Positions 1 through 14,294 of a stretch of DNA of 64,000 bases are shown in pieces (positions within the stretch are counted from its first letter, which is position 1; every line of letters starts with the position of its first letter). A model generated the notes under the pieces. It ran no database searches and was not told where the DNA came from. It saw only the letters and a program-made list of their open reading frames with translations. Position numbers and translations under genes: made by a program. Origin of the DNA: Rallus limicola (lineage: Eukaryota > Chordata > Aves > Gruiformes > Rallidae); contig JAKCOZ010000002.1 in assembly GCA_022605955.1 (NCBI GenBank), positions 70,598,783-70,662,782 of the forward strand. Reading direction: 5' to 3'.

Positions 1-3000
1 TAAAGTAAAGATTTATTAATGTTGAAAAAAAGTAAAAAGAGGGTATGTATTCTCTAATGAAGTCTAAAAATTGATATAATTCTCATCACCTTCACTGGCT
101 TTCTTGTTTCAACAGCATGACTGCTACACTTCTACTGTATGTAGGGGATGAACTCTCCATCCTAAAAATAAGAAAGTTTGTTTCCTTTCTTGCTGAGACA
201 CCTATTGATTCAGACTACCCAGCAGCAATTTTAACTCTGGAATTCAACACAAATGTGAGTCCAGAAATGTTGCTGCCTTGTGACACAGAAGACTGAATTC
301 CTTCAAAAGTGTGAATAGGTATATTTCTCCTGAAGGACTTGATGATGGATCAGGTATCACATGTCTGTGTGCTTCTAACTGTAATCCAGAAAGGGTATTT
401 GCTATGTTGCACTAATATTATGTACATAAAGCCAACTGTGCTGTATGCCTTGGCCAATTTGGCAACATGGAATTCTATTTCTACACCTGAACCAAGTGAA
501 ATTTGCTTTAGTGAGATAATCTAATAGGTTTTATATCAGTACTTTTTCAGGAAGGCAGAAAATTCATTCTCTGTCCTAGTAGCTCATGTAACTGGGAAAA
601 CCAGTTACATTCTTCCCCTGGCAACTGGATCAAAATAGTTTGGGGAGGGGGGAATTTTTAAACAAATCCTATTTTCTGTTCTGTCTTCATTAATCCTTGA
701 GTGCATCTTTCCTCTACTTCTTAATTTCTTTCCTTCTTTTCATGAATTAACCTCGTTTTTGTGACCTGTAGCCATAAATAATTTCTCACTGATTTGTATA
801 GCACCTTGTAGCTGTCAGAAAAAGAATAGTGAGTATCTTCTGCAAAGCCAGAAAGCTGAGGTTTCACATTCAGATAGATGTAGTCTGAAGCAAAGCTGCA
901 CACTTACACTTTTTTACAGTATGTTCTCACTATTAGCCCCATTAAACAGAAACTTGCTTGAACTTCATGTTCTCAATTGATCTTCCTTCTTGGGAATCTA
1001 TAATGTGGAAAAACGCTTGGCCACATTGAGTGTCGGTTTATTAGTTCAGGTTCTGTACAATACTTATCAAAACCAGATTAAGCCACCTTAGGTTTCATAT
1101 CAAAATCCTCATGCCAGATGTATAAATGTGCATGCGAGATGTACAAAAAAATATATGCAAAGAGGTTTAGGGCAGGATGGATGGGTAGAGAGGGAGAGGG
1201 TTTGTTCTCATCTGCAGATATTCACAGCTGGTTTATGCATCATCTTGAGTACTTCCACCAACAGCATTATATTCCCTTTTAAAAGACGTATGTTTTGCTG
1301 ACATTCTGAGAACAAAGTGCAGCAGCATCCTTCAGTTTTAGGCACTTTAGCTAAAAGCACTAATCTGCTTTTTTTTTTCATTTTCATCACTAGAGAAACA
1401 AATTGTATGGATGGTGAATAAAATCAATGTAGAGCTTATCACTGGTTTCAAGATGTTGCTACAGGAAGGAAGAAAGTAGATTCTGAGGATTAGAGCATGA
1501 TAGCCATTCATGTGAATACCTACAAGAGCCTAGGTGGAACATTTCCCATTGTTTGAAATTTACTTTTTATTGAAACTATACATTTAATAATATTTCTGTT
1601 TGAAGAAATAATGTTTAAAAATAATTGATATTGTACTGTAATACATTTATTTGTTGTTTCCCTACATAGATAAGCTGTGGGTTGTATTAGTAGCCCTCAG
1701 ACTGTTTTAGAAACTACACAAGTTTTACTTTCTGCTATTTTCCAATCCTGAATTTCCTGTATTTTCAAATACTGAATTTTCTCCAGTCTTTAAATGTGCA
1801 ATGTCTTTCTTCTTAGTTGTAGTCTCAACTTCAGTGATTCAGAAAATATTCCTAAATGTTCATGATCAGAAGTATTTAGCCGAATATTTTAAAAACTTTT
1901 AAAAATAAAATAATGTTTAAAATAGATAATACTACAATAGAAATAGAAATATTGATGTCTATCAACACAGAAACCAGGGCTACTCTAAAAATAAAGTTAA
2001 ACAGTACTCCCCTTTTGGCACCTGAGCTTAGTCTTAAATTTTTTTCTAATGCACTTTACTGCAAGTTAATGAAGTCATTCTGTGTCAGTCATGTTCAGAC
2101 ATGAAAGTGATTCAAAGCACAACATTTGCAACTTTCAGTTTAGGTTTCACAGGGCAATAAAAGAGTTTGCTAATATAGAACAATTGTTAAACTTGCCTGA
2201 TTATCTGAGGAGAGGGAGGATTCTCAAATGGACTCAAACAGCAGACATTAACCTGGCAGCTGGTTAGCATTACCAAAATGAATAATGAAGTACCAGTGAC
2301 AGCTGGATGGGTTCTAGGCAGGCTCTGATGTATCAAGATAATTTTTCTGTCTTAAAGAGTGATCCTTTCAGCATCATGGACCAGATGATAAAATGCATCT
2401 TCACTTAAGCTGTGGAGTGTATTATGGAAATATAGAATTAAAAAAAAAAACGCTAAAAAGATTTAAACAGGGAAATAAATCATTAAAAATTTCATCTCTT
2501 TCCATGTCCAAGCCAATCATTGGTATGATCAGATAATGCAATAAACCACAATAAAATGACAGGAAGTCAAGTTTAACCCTTGTATATGCTTTGAGATTAT
2601 GAAACAGCTGATAAAATCTTCCATATGCACAGTAACTTTGGGTGTGATGATCTATCAAGACCATAGAATTGTTTTCAAGTAGCAAATGGATTGTTTTCTA
2701 GATCTGCAGTAAGATATATGACATAGTTTTCAAGACAGTTCAGTGAGAGGAAATTATAGAACATGACTTTGAACAAGAATATTTCTTTCTGTTTTGCAGT
2801 AACAGCTTAAAAACACACTGGCACCACAAAGTTCTCATCCATTTTTGTCAAATGCAGCAGTACATTTGGAGCATTATCTTTGAATCCATTTGAAACAGCA
2901 TCTGATGAGTTAAAAAGAAGTCAAAACCAGTTGTGTGCAATAGTTCCAAAACCTTGTGCTGTATTATCACAAGCATTACTGGGGTATTCAAGAAGGGGAA

Positions 3001-6000
3001 TCTACCTGGGTGCTTAAGAACAGAGTAAGACTACTTGGTAGCAAAATACCACTATGCTTTTCATGCTTGTAAAATGTAGGGCAGTGTAATTACTGCTTTG
3101 CATGTTGAAAAACTATTGGTGTATGTCTGAGTTCAAAGTTAGTCAGCTATATGGAAATCACTTAGAGGATTCCCTTGTTGTCACAGAGGCAAATGACATC
3201 TTTACTCAAAGTGTCTGAAATAAGTGAACTAGATCCTCACTAAATACTGCTGTGTCACCCAGGAATATGAGCATGCTTTCCTGAAAACCCTTTCCACCAC
3301 CAAGCCAGTAATTGCAGTGCAAGGAAGAGTATTTCCATAGAAATGGGTTTGGGAACAAATGGAAGGGGTTGTAATTTCCTTTTAACGATTCTAATTATGA
3401 GAGTAATTCAAGCAATTTCAGGCAAGTCCCTGAGGGAAAGTAAACATGTCTTTAACTACCCTGCATGGTTTCCAAGCAAAATAAAGACATGGGCAACAAC
3501 CATGCAAGTGACCAACTGTTCAAAATTAGTTTCACTCTCTTAATAGGAAGGGACTTAATCAGTGTCTGCATAAGTTTTATAATTATTCAAAAAGCCTTCA
3601 TTATACTGTGTTCATTACTTTACAGAAGATAGAGCAGAAAAGGGCAGCAGTAGGCTGTTGTATGTCTTAAGAGTTACTTAGATGGGAAAAAAAATTACTG
3701 TGCATATTCTGTTGGCATTGAAAGCATACAACCTCAGCTGGTCTAAAGGAACAGCATAATTTAAATGTGCATATTTATATATAAAACATCTTTTCCATAT
3801 GTAAAGTATTGTAAAGTTACATTATCTTTTTATATCTTTCACTGTTTATTCTTAATATCATATACATTATTAAATTAAAACTATTTTTTTATCATAAAGC
3901 AGAAATGTTTTTCATTTGCCCACATATCTATCAGATTTTCAGCCAATTTTACACATAATTTTTATAAGGTCAGACATGCACTGTAGGCATTAAGTGCATA
4001 CATTTCGTTTGTCACATTTTTCTGATTTTTCATTAGTATTTGCAAATTTCATTAATTGTCAGCTTACTAATCTTTACCTCTTACTGGCTGTTGTTTTGCA
4101 GTGAAAGATCTACAGTAATATAAACTATCAAGTTAAAAAAAGCCTTTCCATCTTTTAGATTGACAGACATAGCTGTGCTCGTCTTTTTAAACTCAAGACC
4201 AATAAAAAATGAATTCTGTTTTATCCTATTCAGCCAAAACAACAAAGCGAGGGGGGTTTTCCTGCAGACTTTGTGCAAAAGTCCCCAGATGACAAACACA
4301 AAAGCCTAGATATCAAACGGGATGAAAATGCTGATGTTCAACACCTGCACTGCGTGAGGGCCAAGAAGTAAGCTAAAGCCCTTGCACACCAACGCACCTG
4401 CTTGACAGTGCATATTTTAACCCTTTCTTTTTCCACCTCAAATTTCTCACTTAGCATAGGAGAAGATTCTAATACAACGGTGGGATCAAAAGAGATGTTC
4501 AAGCACAGGTCTAAAATGGAGACTACATTATGCCTTCTTGTCAAAATGCACCAAGTGAGTATTTTATCTGCATTGAAAGGTTATTTAGATTGACAGATTT
4601 TTAATAATACTGCGAAGAATTATTCATGGCTACTAAATTAAGGCAAACAATTATACAGGCTGTGTGCAACTCTCTTCTGCACCCACTTAAAATGTTTGTG
4701 CTGTGATATTACTGTATCTGACTACCTGAGCGGATATATGCTGCTTAAAAAAAAATTGAGTGGTCTAATCTTTCTACCTGCTTTTCAGGAGCTGCAGTGA
4801 TGCAATTAAAGGCCATCCACCCATAGCTGAGCCCAGGTGTTTACAGGCCTGCTTCTGCAGTCCATAAGCACTAAGTATTTGTGCTGAAGTGCAGGGGGCT
4901 TACATGTAATGTCACAAACATGTGAACAGGGGCTCATGTTGCAGCAATTCTTACACTCCATCATTATTCAGTCCTTCAAAATGAAGAATACATGATATTT
5001 TTCTTCTGTTATAATTAATTCTAAAGATGAGGGTCACATTATTAGGTCCTGAGTGACTTCTAACATAGTCTGCACAGGCTAGCTGCCGTTGTAGAAAAGC
5101 AGTTTGCCTAACTGTGAAAACTTGTGCAACTGTGAGCTAATACATAGTTTTAAACTGATGATGCCTTCTGCTTCCTTCCCTGTTCCATGTAGAAACCATC
5201 TTCTAGTGCCTTCCATTATTGCTTGGAAAGCTCTAAATAAATTCAAAACCCATAATCTGGAATAATGTGAGATACTGAACACTTGAGATATTTCCACTTC
5301 ATACAGCGGAAAGCAGAGTCGGAGTGGAAAGAATGGACTCAATCCAGTAACCCTATATCATTATATACATTTTCCCCACATTTCACCTATACCAGGGTAT
5401 GGTCATAGCACTGAAGCAGTAGCAGGGGCTGTGATTTTGTTGGAAGGATTAGCAGAAATTGTTCATGTTTAAAAATTGGTCATCCCACCTAATTCCAGGA
5501 ACTCCTAATGGTTTGAATGTGAGGCTTAGTTGCATTTTTTTTTCCATCTTTGCCTTGATATGACAAGAAAAATCTATAGAACTACTCAGCAATAGTTCTG
5601 AAACTTTTATTTATTCACATGACACTTCAGTTAGATTTTGCCAGGCTGAACCCCAGAGGGGAATAAATTATGCAATGAATAACCTGACAATGAATTGTCA
5701 TCACTTGCTTTGTCCCAGGAAGCAACTCACACAAAGTCCTAAATAGAGGATTTCTTAATAGCAATTAGAGAAAGGCTGACTGTTCCAGAAAAGAAGCCAT
5801 ATGAATGAAGAGTAAAGGATGACAGGTTTCATTAGGATTTCTGAATAGGGTTTTAAGAGTGTTGAAGAATGATAAAGAAGCTGAGGCTGGACACCCGTGT
5901 GGTTGTTATTATATGATCTAGATTTTTGATATTATTGTTACAGTGAAACCAAGAGGATTTTTAGCCACTTGGCAAAATCACTGCTAGTCAACTTAGACAA

Positions 6001-9000
6001 TGTGTTGCTTCTCCATAAAATCAGAGTGTATACAATGTTTAGGATCTGGAAAATTGTCCTATTAGGTTAGATTAGCTAAAGAAGCTGCAATACAAGATCT
6101 TACTCCTTTGAAAGGGTAGCAGCACAAAATGCCATAGTGGTCAAGGAACCAAATGTTCAGATTTAAAGACCACTCAAAACACAAATCTTTGTTAAAGTCC
6201 CCCCAGCATTAGAATTAGAATTAGAAGTGCATTAGAAGTTAAACTATTATCAAGAAAAATGGGCAAATGTGGGACTTTAAGAAATCTGGGGAGACTGCTA
6301 TTAAGATGGTGATTTTACCTCTCTTTTCTTCATGAGTGTATTTGGGTTAGTTGATAGAAACTCATGGAATGTTCTCTACAGTGATAAAGCAAGAAGGTTA
6401 TTTTCGTGCTCCAAGATCTCAGAGGAAAGGACATAATAACATGTCTGTAATATTTACTAACTGACCAAACCTGTTTCAAGTTTTGGTATGCTTGCCAAGA
6501 ATACTCATTTCTCTCTTGCAAAACTAAATTGTATCCCCAAACATTTGACCATTTCTGGGTGGAAACAAAGAAAGGGCAAACAAATTTTTTTTTGACTTGC
6601 CACCTCCTTTAGCCCATCCATTTAACCTCCATTTGAACTTTTGCTGTAGTTAAAATGTAGATTGATGCTTTAAACAGAGCTAAAAAGTGCTGACAGTGTT
6701 GGAATAAAGGTTTAAACACACTAATAGGTTTTAGTGTCTGAAACTTTTGATAATCTGGCCCTGAGTGTCATGGGTCTCTCCGAGTGGATTCCATCTGTCC
6801 CATAAAGTTATGTATTGAAACCTAACGCAGCCCTTTGATCTTCCCTGTGTGAAGATCCTTGTGTTCCATAAAATCAACAAGATGCTCTTGTTCATTGAAA
6901 AGCCAGATCCTGGACTTGGGGATGGGCAAGACTACACTACTCAATAGTGTATATGCCTTTTCCCCTTTTGTTTACATCAGGTTTCAGCAGCAGGATAACC
7001 TCAACACCACTGGTGAAAATAAAAGTCATTATTACAACATGATATGTTACACGATATGTTAGCATACCATCAGTTGAGACTGCAAAATAAATATTAATGG
7101 ATATACTCTGTAACAAAACACCCTGTAGTGAATGTTGGTTGTTTGTCTTTAGTGAAGTGCTTTAACACCTGTACATGTTTGCATAATGGAGTTTGTTACA
7201 TAAGCAAACGTGAGGATTAATAGAGTTACTTCAGATTAGCATTGAGGTACTACAAAGTGGGCTGAAGCTAGGGTGGGTTTTTTTACCTGAATACATATTT
7301 AGAAATAAAACTCAGCAGATTTTTAGTTTGCTAACAAGTTTGAAAGCTCACTTTCCACTTCTGTGATTACATGAAATATCTGTACTCAGACCTTCAACTA
7401 CTCCTGCTGTACCTGAAAAGTAGTCCAGAGGTTCAGGGCCTCTCCACAGCAAGTGAGCATCCAGAGTAAGTCCAAAGCACAGTGCTGAGCACACTTGGGT
7501 ACCATCTATGCTTGGTGAGATACTCAGCCCTACACCCAGCACTGCCACCAAGCTGCTTATCAGCTCTGCGAGACCTCCAGAATCACCTGCACAGGGGAAA
7601 TCCAAGCAGAGTTTAATACCAGCTGGCCTCAAACAGTCCCAAAAAACAAAGCGTTATGAACCCTCAGGGAATTCCCTCATCCTGCCTCAGCATCCACGCA
7701 GCAGTGCTGCAGTGTCTGAGTACTTTCATGCAGACAGATGTAGGGCAGGGTATTCCCTCAGTGACTTACCGAGTTCATTCAAGAGCTGCACTGCCTATCT
7801 GCAAAAAGAGCCCAGGTGCCCCTACTCCATAGACCTTCATCCCCAAAAGTCACTTAGGTCCTTAGATGCACTAGTTGGTGAAAAACTCTGGCACAGTAAA
7901 TACTGTGTAAGATTGTCTGACCTCCAAAAAAAAGCTATTATAATATGTGAAATGCAAATCCACTGAATTTCTTTTTTACTTCATGTCTTCAGAGAAAACT
8001 TTATTTACTATGTCCATTTAGTTCACAGTTTTATTTAAATAGCATCTGAAGATGAGCTTTTTTCCAGCTACTTGCCATATCATCAGTTAATGATATTATT
8101 TATATGGTTCTATTAATGAATAAATGTCCTATTTTCCTATTGTTATAAATGCCATTAATATTGAAGTTGTAGCCCATATTATACCACCTGCTTCCAAAAC
8201 CAGATTACAAAAATGTTTTAATGTAATTTACAGTTGGCTCATTAGATGGCAGTGTAACATTCAAGAAAACCATTTTATTCTTTTATAGGTATGTATTTCT
8301 TACTCACCAAGACAAACAGTTGATTTCATGTGAGGTGATAAATCTAAACTTTTTCTAAAGACAAATTTATATTTACATTTCAGAATGTCCTAATTGTATC
8401 TTAAATGCTAAGTGTTGCGAATGGAATGAAGATATTCCTCTTGCCAAAAAGTGGTAACTTCTAATAAATATTATTTACTGTCATCTTTAACACCTTGGGC
8501 TCTAGTCAAGAAATTTGTGTTGCAGAACCCAATGTGTTGGGAGGAGTGTGACGGCTTTAAATTGTCTTTATGACTTTTTGATCTTTAGGTCAGCTGAGAG
8601 TCAACTCAGTTCCAGATAAAAGTTTGAAACTACTTTAATATTTTGTGCTCAGCAGAAAGACCCTTTACAATGCCAAGAATTATTAGAGAAGCTTGCATCC
8701 TGTATCACAGATACCTATGCTGCCCAATTCCTACAATAAATTGGATCTGTTCTGTTTCAGAGTGCAGAGATTCACTATCTTATTTTCTGAAAATCTTATT
8801 TTTCTAGAACTCAAAGCATATCTGAGGACTACTTTCTCTTTTCTAATTCTTTTACAATCCTTTTCTCCCACACCTATCTATCTAGCAGAGGGAGGAGCAG
8901 CATTACAATAAAAAAAAAAGAACTTCTGCGTTAAGGGGCACTAAATCTAGGAAAGGTAACGTTAAACTAATTGGTATAAAGAGTAGTGAAGGGAAGGAAA

Positions 9001-12000
9001 TCAAATATGTTCAAAATATCTAGTTAAGCTTCATATTCTTCTGTATTTACAATATTAACAATGCATCCAGCCCTGGAATGGGTTTGCAGGACTGTACAAT
9101 GGTGCCTTTCTGGTTCTGCAGAAGAATCTTGTCTCAAAATTCAAACACTTAAGGGTTCTCACACTAATAAAAAGCACAAGACCTTGCCATATACTACAAT
9201 GTATTATTTACAACCTATTTCCAGCATGTTAGATGCATTCCTTGGCCTTGAAAGCTCAATGCATGACAATTTATAGTACTGAAAAAGGCCCAGAGAGTAT
9301 ACCTTGAATGCACTGGTTCATTTTGATTTGGTGAAAAAAATATTATCCTGATATGATAAAAGCCAGTCTTCCATTCTAGAGAACTGAGTAACACTATTTT
9401 GCATAGAAAAACTGTTGTTAAATTCAAAAGCCAATTGCAAAGAGGTACAGAAAGGGGTTGTTATCTAGTGACCAAGCACTTGAAACAGCATATGAAATTC
9501 AGTCAAAAAGTATTTTTAAAATCACGTGGAATAAGTTATCTTGCACAATAGTGGACTCTGAACTTGCTATTCAGACTTTCAGACTCAGGGGCAGGGAGGA
9601 AATTTTAGTGTTAGAACTACACAAATCCTTCTTCAGCATTTCTCTATTGCAAGCTCTTCTGATAACAGCCAAACTTGTTTCAAGAAAAAATCATTCCTAG
9701 TTAAACATGCACACTGCCAACAAGGCTACTGATGTGCTGTTTCTTTTGACTGTGCTTTTCAAGGTTACAAAGCTAGTACCACAGGTGCCTGATAAAGGAC
9801 AGCACCCTCCTTAATGTACTGTCCTTCAGTGTTCAGAAGGCTCGGGCAGAGTGCCTAAGTGGGCTGCTTTTGTCTCCTGATATTACTTGAGGGATGTCTC
9901 TTCTTCAAATAATGCCTGATGTGAAAAGTATTTTAAGAATCTCTTGTTCCTTAAAATTCCACCTATTCTTTTGGAAAGGCGTGCTATCAAAATGCCATGT
10001 CCTTTACTGGCATTTCCCTGAAGGCTAGGAAAGCATTTCTGTGAAAGGTGGAGTTCTGAGGGTACAGAATTACAGCGGATGTTTTGCAAAGCCCTGCTTT
10101 AACCTAGTTGTTATTTCTGCAGCTTATCAGAGCTGATTGGATTTTCCCATCTGAGTGAAATTAGGATGTTTTCCTTTTTTTCTCACTCCCAGCATTGTAC
10201 ACCAGCGTAAGCATATCACAGATTTGGTCACAAGTTTTTGTCTCTGATAGAAACATCTTCTTGGTGCCCTGTCTCACTTTTTGCTCTTTTTAAAATAGCA
10301 TGGTTATTTGCTCCCTACTTTTCTTTCAAAATTCACTAAGAGTATAGGATTCTCTTAATGTAATTTTCTGCTTCACTTTATCAGCAAGTTACTCAGTCCC
10401 AGGAAATTGGAAAGCAGCAAACCGATGTTATCATTGGACCCTTGGGAGCAGGAAGACTACACATAATGTGCTGAGATGACATAAGTCTGCTAAAAATAGA
10501 AGAAAATAACACAAGCAAAAGAAGAAAATAGTTATCTTACCAAGGATAATATATGAAAAAAATATTGGTTTACAAACTTTTCCTGTTTTTCCACCTACAT
10601 GGCTAGAAACCTTTTTTATTCCATGATAGAAATGTAACTTTTAAACTGAGGTCTTTAAAAATTAAATCTAGGATGATGGTGATGATGATAGCAAAAAGAT
10701 ATTGCAGATCATGTTTTATGAGTTCGTTAAGATGCATCATAGGTGGCTAGAGTTCCCCAGTGAAGCTGAAGCACTCGCTAATGGCTCTGCAGTATGTGTC
10801 CTATCATGCCTTCATGTTGAAATACCCTCTGGCACAATTTGTCTTCTCATTAGACACATTCAGATATTAACTCAGAATTGAAACATAACATTCTCACATT
10901 CACATTTACTAATATATTAACAGTTCAAATTTTTTAAATACTTTATTGGAAAGATATTTATTTTAAATACTAGAAAATCATTAATGTGATACTGAGCCAC
11001 CAAGGGGATTTAAGATACTGGAAGTGTAAATTGTATACATGAAAAACTACAGAGGCAAATATAAGCACATAACTCTAATGTTATGTTTATCTATGAGTGA
11101 AGGTATCAGGCCAGGACAGAATGGGGAGTCCATAGTCTTTAGATTCTTATGTTTTTAGTCATTGGTGACAAAGAAAATGTTACTATCAAATTCTAGTTTG
11201 ATAAGCATTTCTCAAATGGATTCATACACTTTCTGGTCCCCATGCATTTTGTAAAGAATGGGGTTTGCAAGTAATCACCCTTGTCTATTGACTATTTAGC
11301 TGGCAAATAAAATCCAGAACACTCAGGGACATGAAAACCTGTACCACAGGACGCCTCAGGTGCCAAAGTTCAAAACAAATGGAAAGTGGTGTATAATTCT
11401 ACTGAATTTTTTTAAAAGCAAAAGGTTCATCTGCCTTTTAAGGTCAGGCAGCCAATGAGATCTGCATCAGACTAGACAGGTTCTGATCCTGCTTCCCAGC
11501 TATATAACCAAGGGCTAAATGCTAGCAAACCTTGTGAAGGGAAGACAGGAAGCAATGTATATGGAAGATGAATTGATGACAGATCAACTTTTGCAGGGAA
11601 CCAGCTTTATGGAGAGCACAGTTTGTGCAAATAGTCAGGGGCACAGGACTGGGAACTGCTCAGAATACATTAACCTCCCCCTGCCATTCTCAGCACTTTG
11701 GACCACTGTCTAATCCTGCCTTAGGAAAAGAGAAGCTGCAATGTTAGCCATGATCAATCATCAATTATGATTTGATTAGCTGAGCATTCCCATATATTTC
11801 CAACAGACTTAAAAAAGACTAATTTTCCACTAAACTGTATAAAACTACTTTCTGATAGCATGAAAAATAAATATTATACCTCATAAATCAGTAGCAAAAT
11901 ACGTTAATTTTAATATCATAGCACAGTTACGAATTTTATATAGAAAAGAAGAACACCAGCCGATTTCCTTCTCTTTTTTTCAGCTATGTGAAAGAAAACC

Positions 12001-12690
12001 TGAACAAAATAACAAAGTTCAAATAAACCCAAAGATCAAAAATATGTATCTTTTGATTACTTTCTCTTTACTATCAGATCTCTCCTGCTGATTTGAATAG
12101 GTTACCTAGGAGAAACAATGTATAAAAGTCTGTCTTCAGATCTCTGATAGGAAATCCCCACTGCAGCAATAAATATTATATCTATGGCAGGCAATTGGCA
12201 AGCTACCTTGATCATGATAGTCCCTGGCTGACAATCACACAAAAGTGAGACCAGAAAGTATATCTTAAATGTTTCAGCACTTGGATTTTCCTAACTACTC
12301 CTTTCAAGTTCTTTATGAACAACTTGTATATAGATCAAAACATGCTAATTTCATCATTGCTGGCCAGCATCATAAAAGAATCATATGAAAACATATGGGC
12401 ACACTCACCACCTTTTTAAGAAACCAAATCTTTCATAGAACTATTGAAGTTTCTTCATGAGATAAAAGAGTTCTGCTGTTTTGAAACAATAGTACCTCTT
12501 TTTTTAATATGAAAACATATGAGAGTGCTGTGTGTCATTCATCATCTGTCACCTTTTCATTTAAAACACTGTCAAGGGGCTGACTAAATGCGTAAAGGTA
12601 GCAAGGGCTAGTGCACTGCACAGGCAAGTTCAGTTTGGTGTTTGACCCTGATTGCACTGCCTAATTCACCAAGGCAGCAATAAAATATAT

Positions 12691-12706
12691 TAAAAAAAAA
12701 AAAAAA
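12691..12706. repeat. Poly(A) tract
   Basis: A short A homopolymer in AT-rich intergenic DNA, with no recognisable retroposed sequence directly upstream of it. Confidence 0.7.
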
Positions 12707-14060
12707 AGCAATACCTGGTTATGGGATGTATCTTATTTTTGGTCTCTTGCAACAGTCTTTGAAGGAGCAGTGTTGATGAGCTGTAAGTGATCTGTTCTCA
12801 GAGATGCTTATGGATAAGAATTGCATCCTAAAGAGTGGCATAAAGAATGTGAGAGGGGGTAAGGGCATTAAGAAAATACAAACTCATGGATGAAAAGTTG
12901 TCAACAGAACAGACAGAATGGCTTAGGTGAATTCTGCTAATGGCTTAGAAATAGATTAATTGAGCTTTTCATAGTGTATTGCCACGAAGAAAAACTAGAT
13001 AAATAACTACATATTTCTTATTGTGGTTGTTTTCCTAGCACCATCAGCAGAACATTTTACATAGTTCAGATTAGCAGACACATTCCTAGATAAAAGAATT
13101 TACCTCCTTATTACAGCAAACCTGAGGAGTTAACTGAGGTTATAAGCCACAAAACCACAACCGCTATACAAATGCAGGTAACTTGGACCCAATTTTTAAT
13201 AATAACTCAAATGCAAAGTGATGCTTGCAATGGTACTTGCATACAGACACGAGACATTTCTAATTGCATGAGACAATTTCATAGCACATGTGACTATTTC
13301 CTACTGCACCTTACAGTGCCTAGCAATCACAAAGTACAAAACTCACCTCAGGCGACTTTATGATTGTGGAGCAGATGCCCACCCCATGACCTGAAATAGA
13401 AAATGAGTGACCAGGTACTATGCCACAGAGGGTTTGGGGTTTAATGTTCAGTAGTTTCTAGTACATAAAGATAATAGCATAGAATTAAGAGCATTGGCTG
13501 ACCATTTGGTGACTATTAAGCACTGGATTCCATCTCACTAGGGAAGGTTTGAACCTGGCATCCATACCTTCATATTAAAAGTTACTGAAAGTGTAGACCA
13601 TTTTAATAGGCCCATTCTGCAGCAGGTTAAATTTCTTGGCAAATGTACACAGTTGTATGATTTTTTTAAGGCTTTTTGCATTTTTTTATCTCAATAATAA
13701 TTAAAGATATTCTCCAGTTACCGGTGGTGAAATTGAGATATAAGGACTTTAATAAATAGTCCCAGGACTGAATAGCAAGAGGAAGAGGCAGAACAAAAAG
13801 CAGACTGCAGTTCTGAATTTTTCTGCTATCATTGGATTATGCTGCTTTTCAGGAAGAGTAGATGGCTAAAGTGGTGCTAAACCAAAGAAATGAAGACACA
13901 AGCTTTGTCCAGCTGAAAAGAAAAAGAGTTTCTGCCTGGAGTCCAAAACCTTATAACCCACTAGACTCTCTTTCCCTTCCTATCATTTCAACTCTATCAC
14001 AGTGACCTACTCTCTTTGATGACCAGTGATAGAACCCAAGCCATGGTATGAAGCTGTAAC

Positions 14061-14294
14061 AGGGGAGGTTTATGTCAGATGTTAGGAGGAGGTTCTTTCC
14101 TGAGAGGGTGGCCGAGCACTGGCACAGGGTCCCCAGGGAAGTGGTCACAGCACCGAGCTGGGCTGAGCTCAGGAAGCATTTGGATGATGCCCTCAGTCCC
14201 ACGCTCTGACTTGGCTGGTCCTGTGTGGAGCCAGGAATTGTGCTCGATGATCCTTATGAGCCCCTTCCAACTCAGGAGATTCTGTGATTCTGTG
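14061..14294 (+). mobile_element. CR1 LINE 3' fragment
   Basis: 5'-truncated CR1 tail in plus orientation. It contains the usual sequence of CR1 3' ends (GGTTCTTTCCTGAGAGGGTG, later TGATCCTTATGAGCCCCTTC) and ends in the tandem ATTCTGTG repeat. Open frames on both strands here are repeat-derived. Confidence 0.9.
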
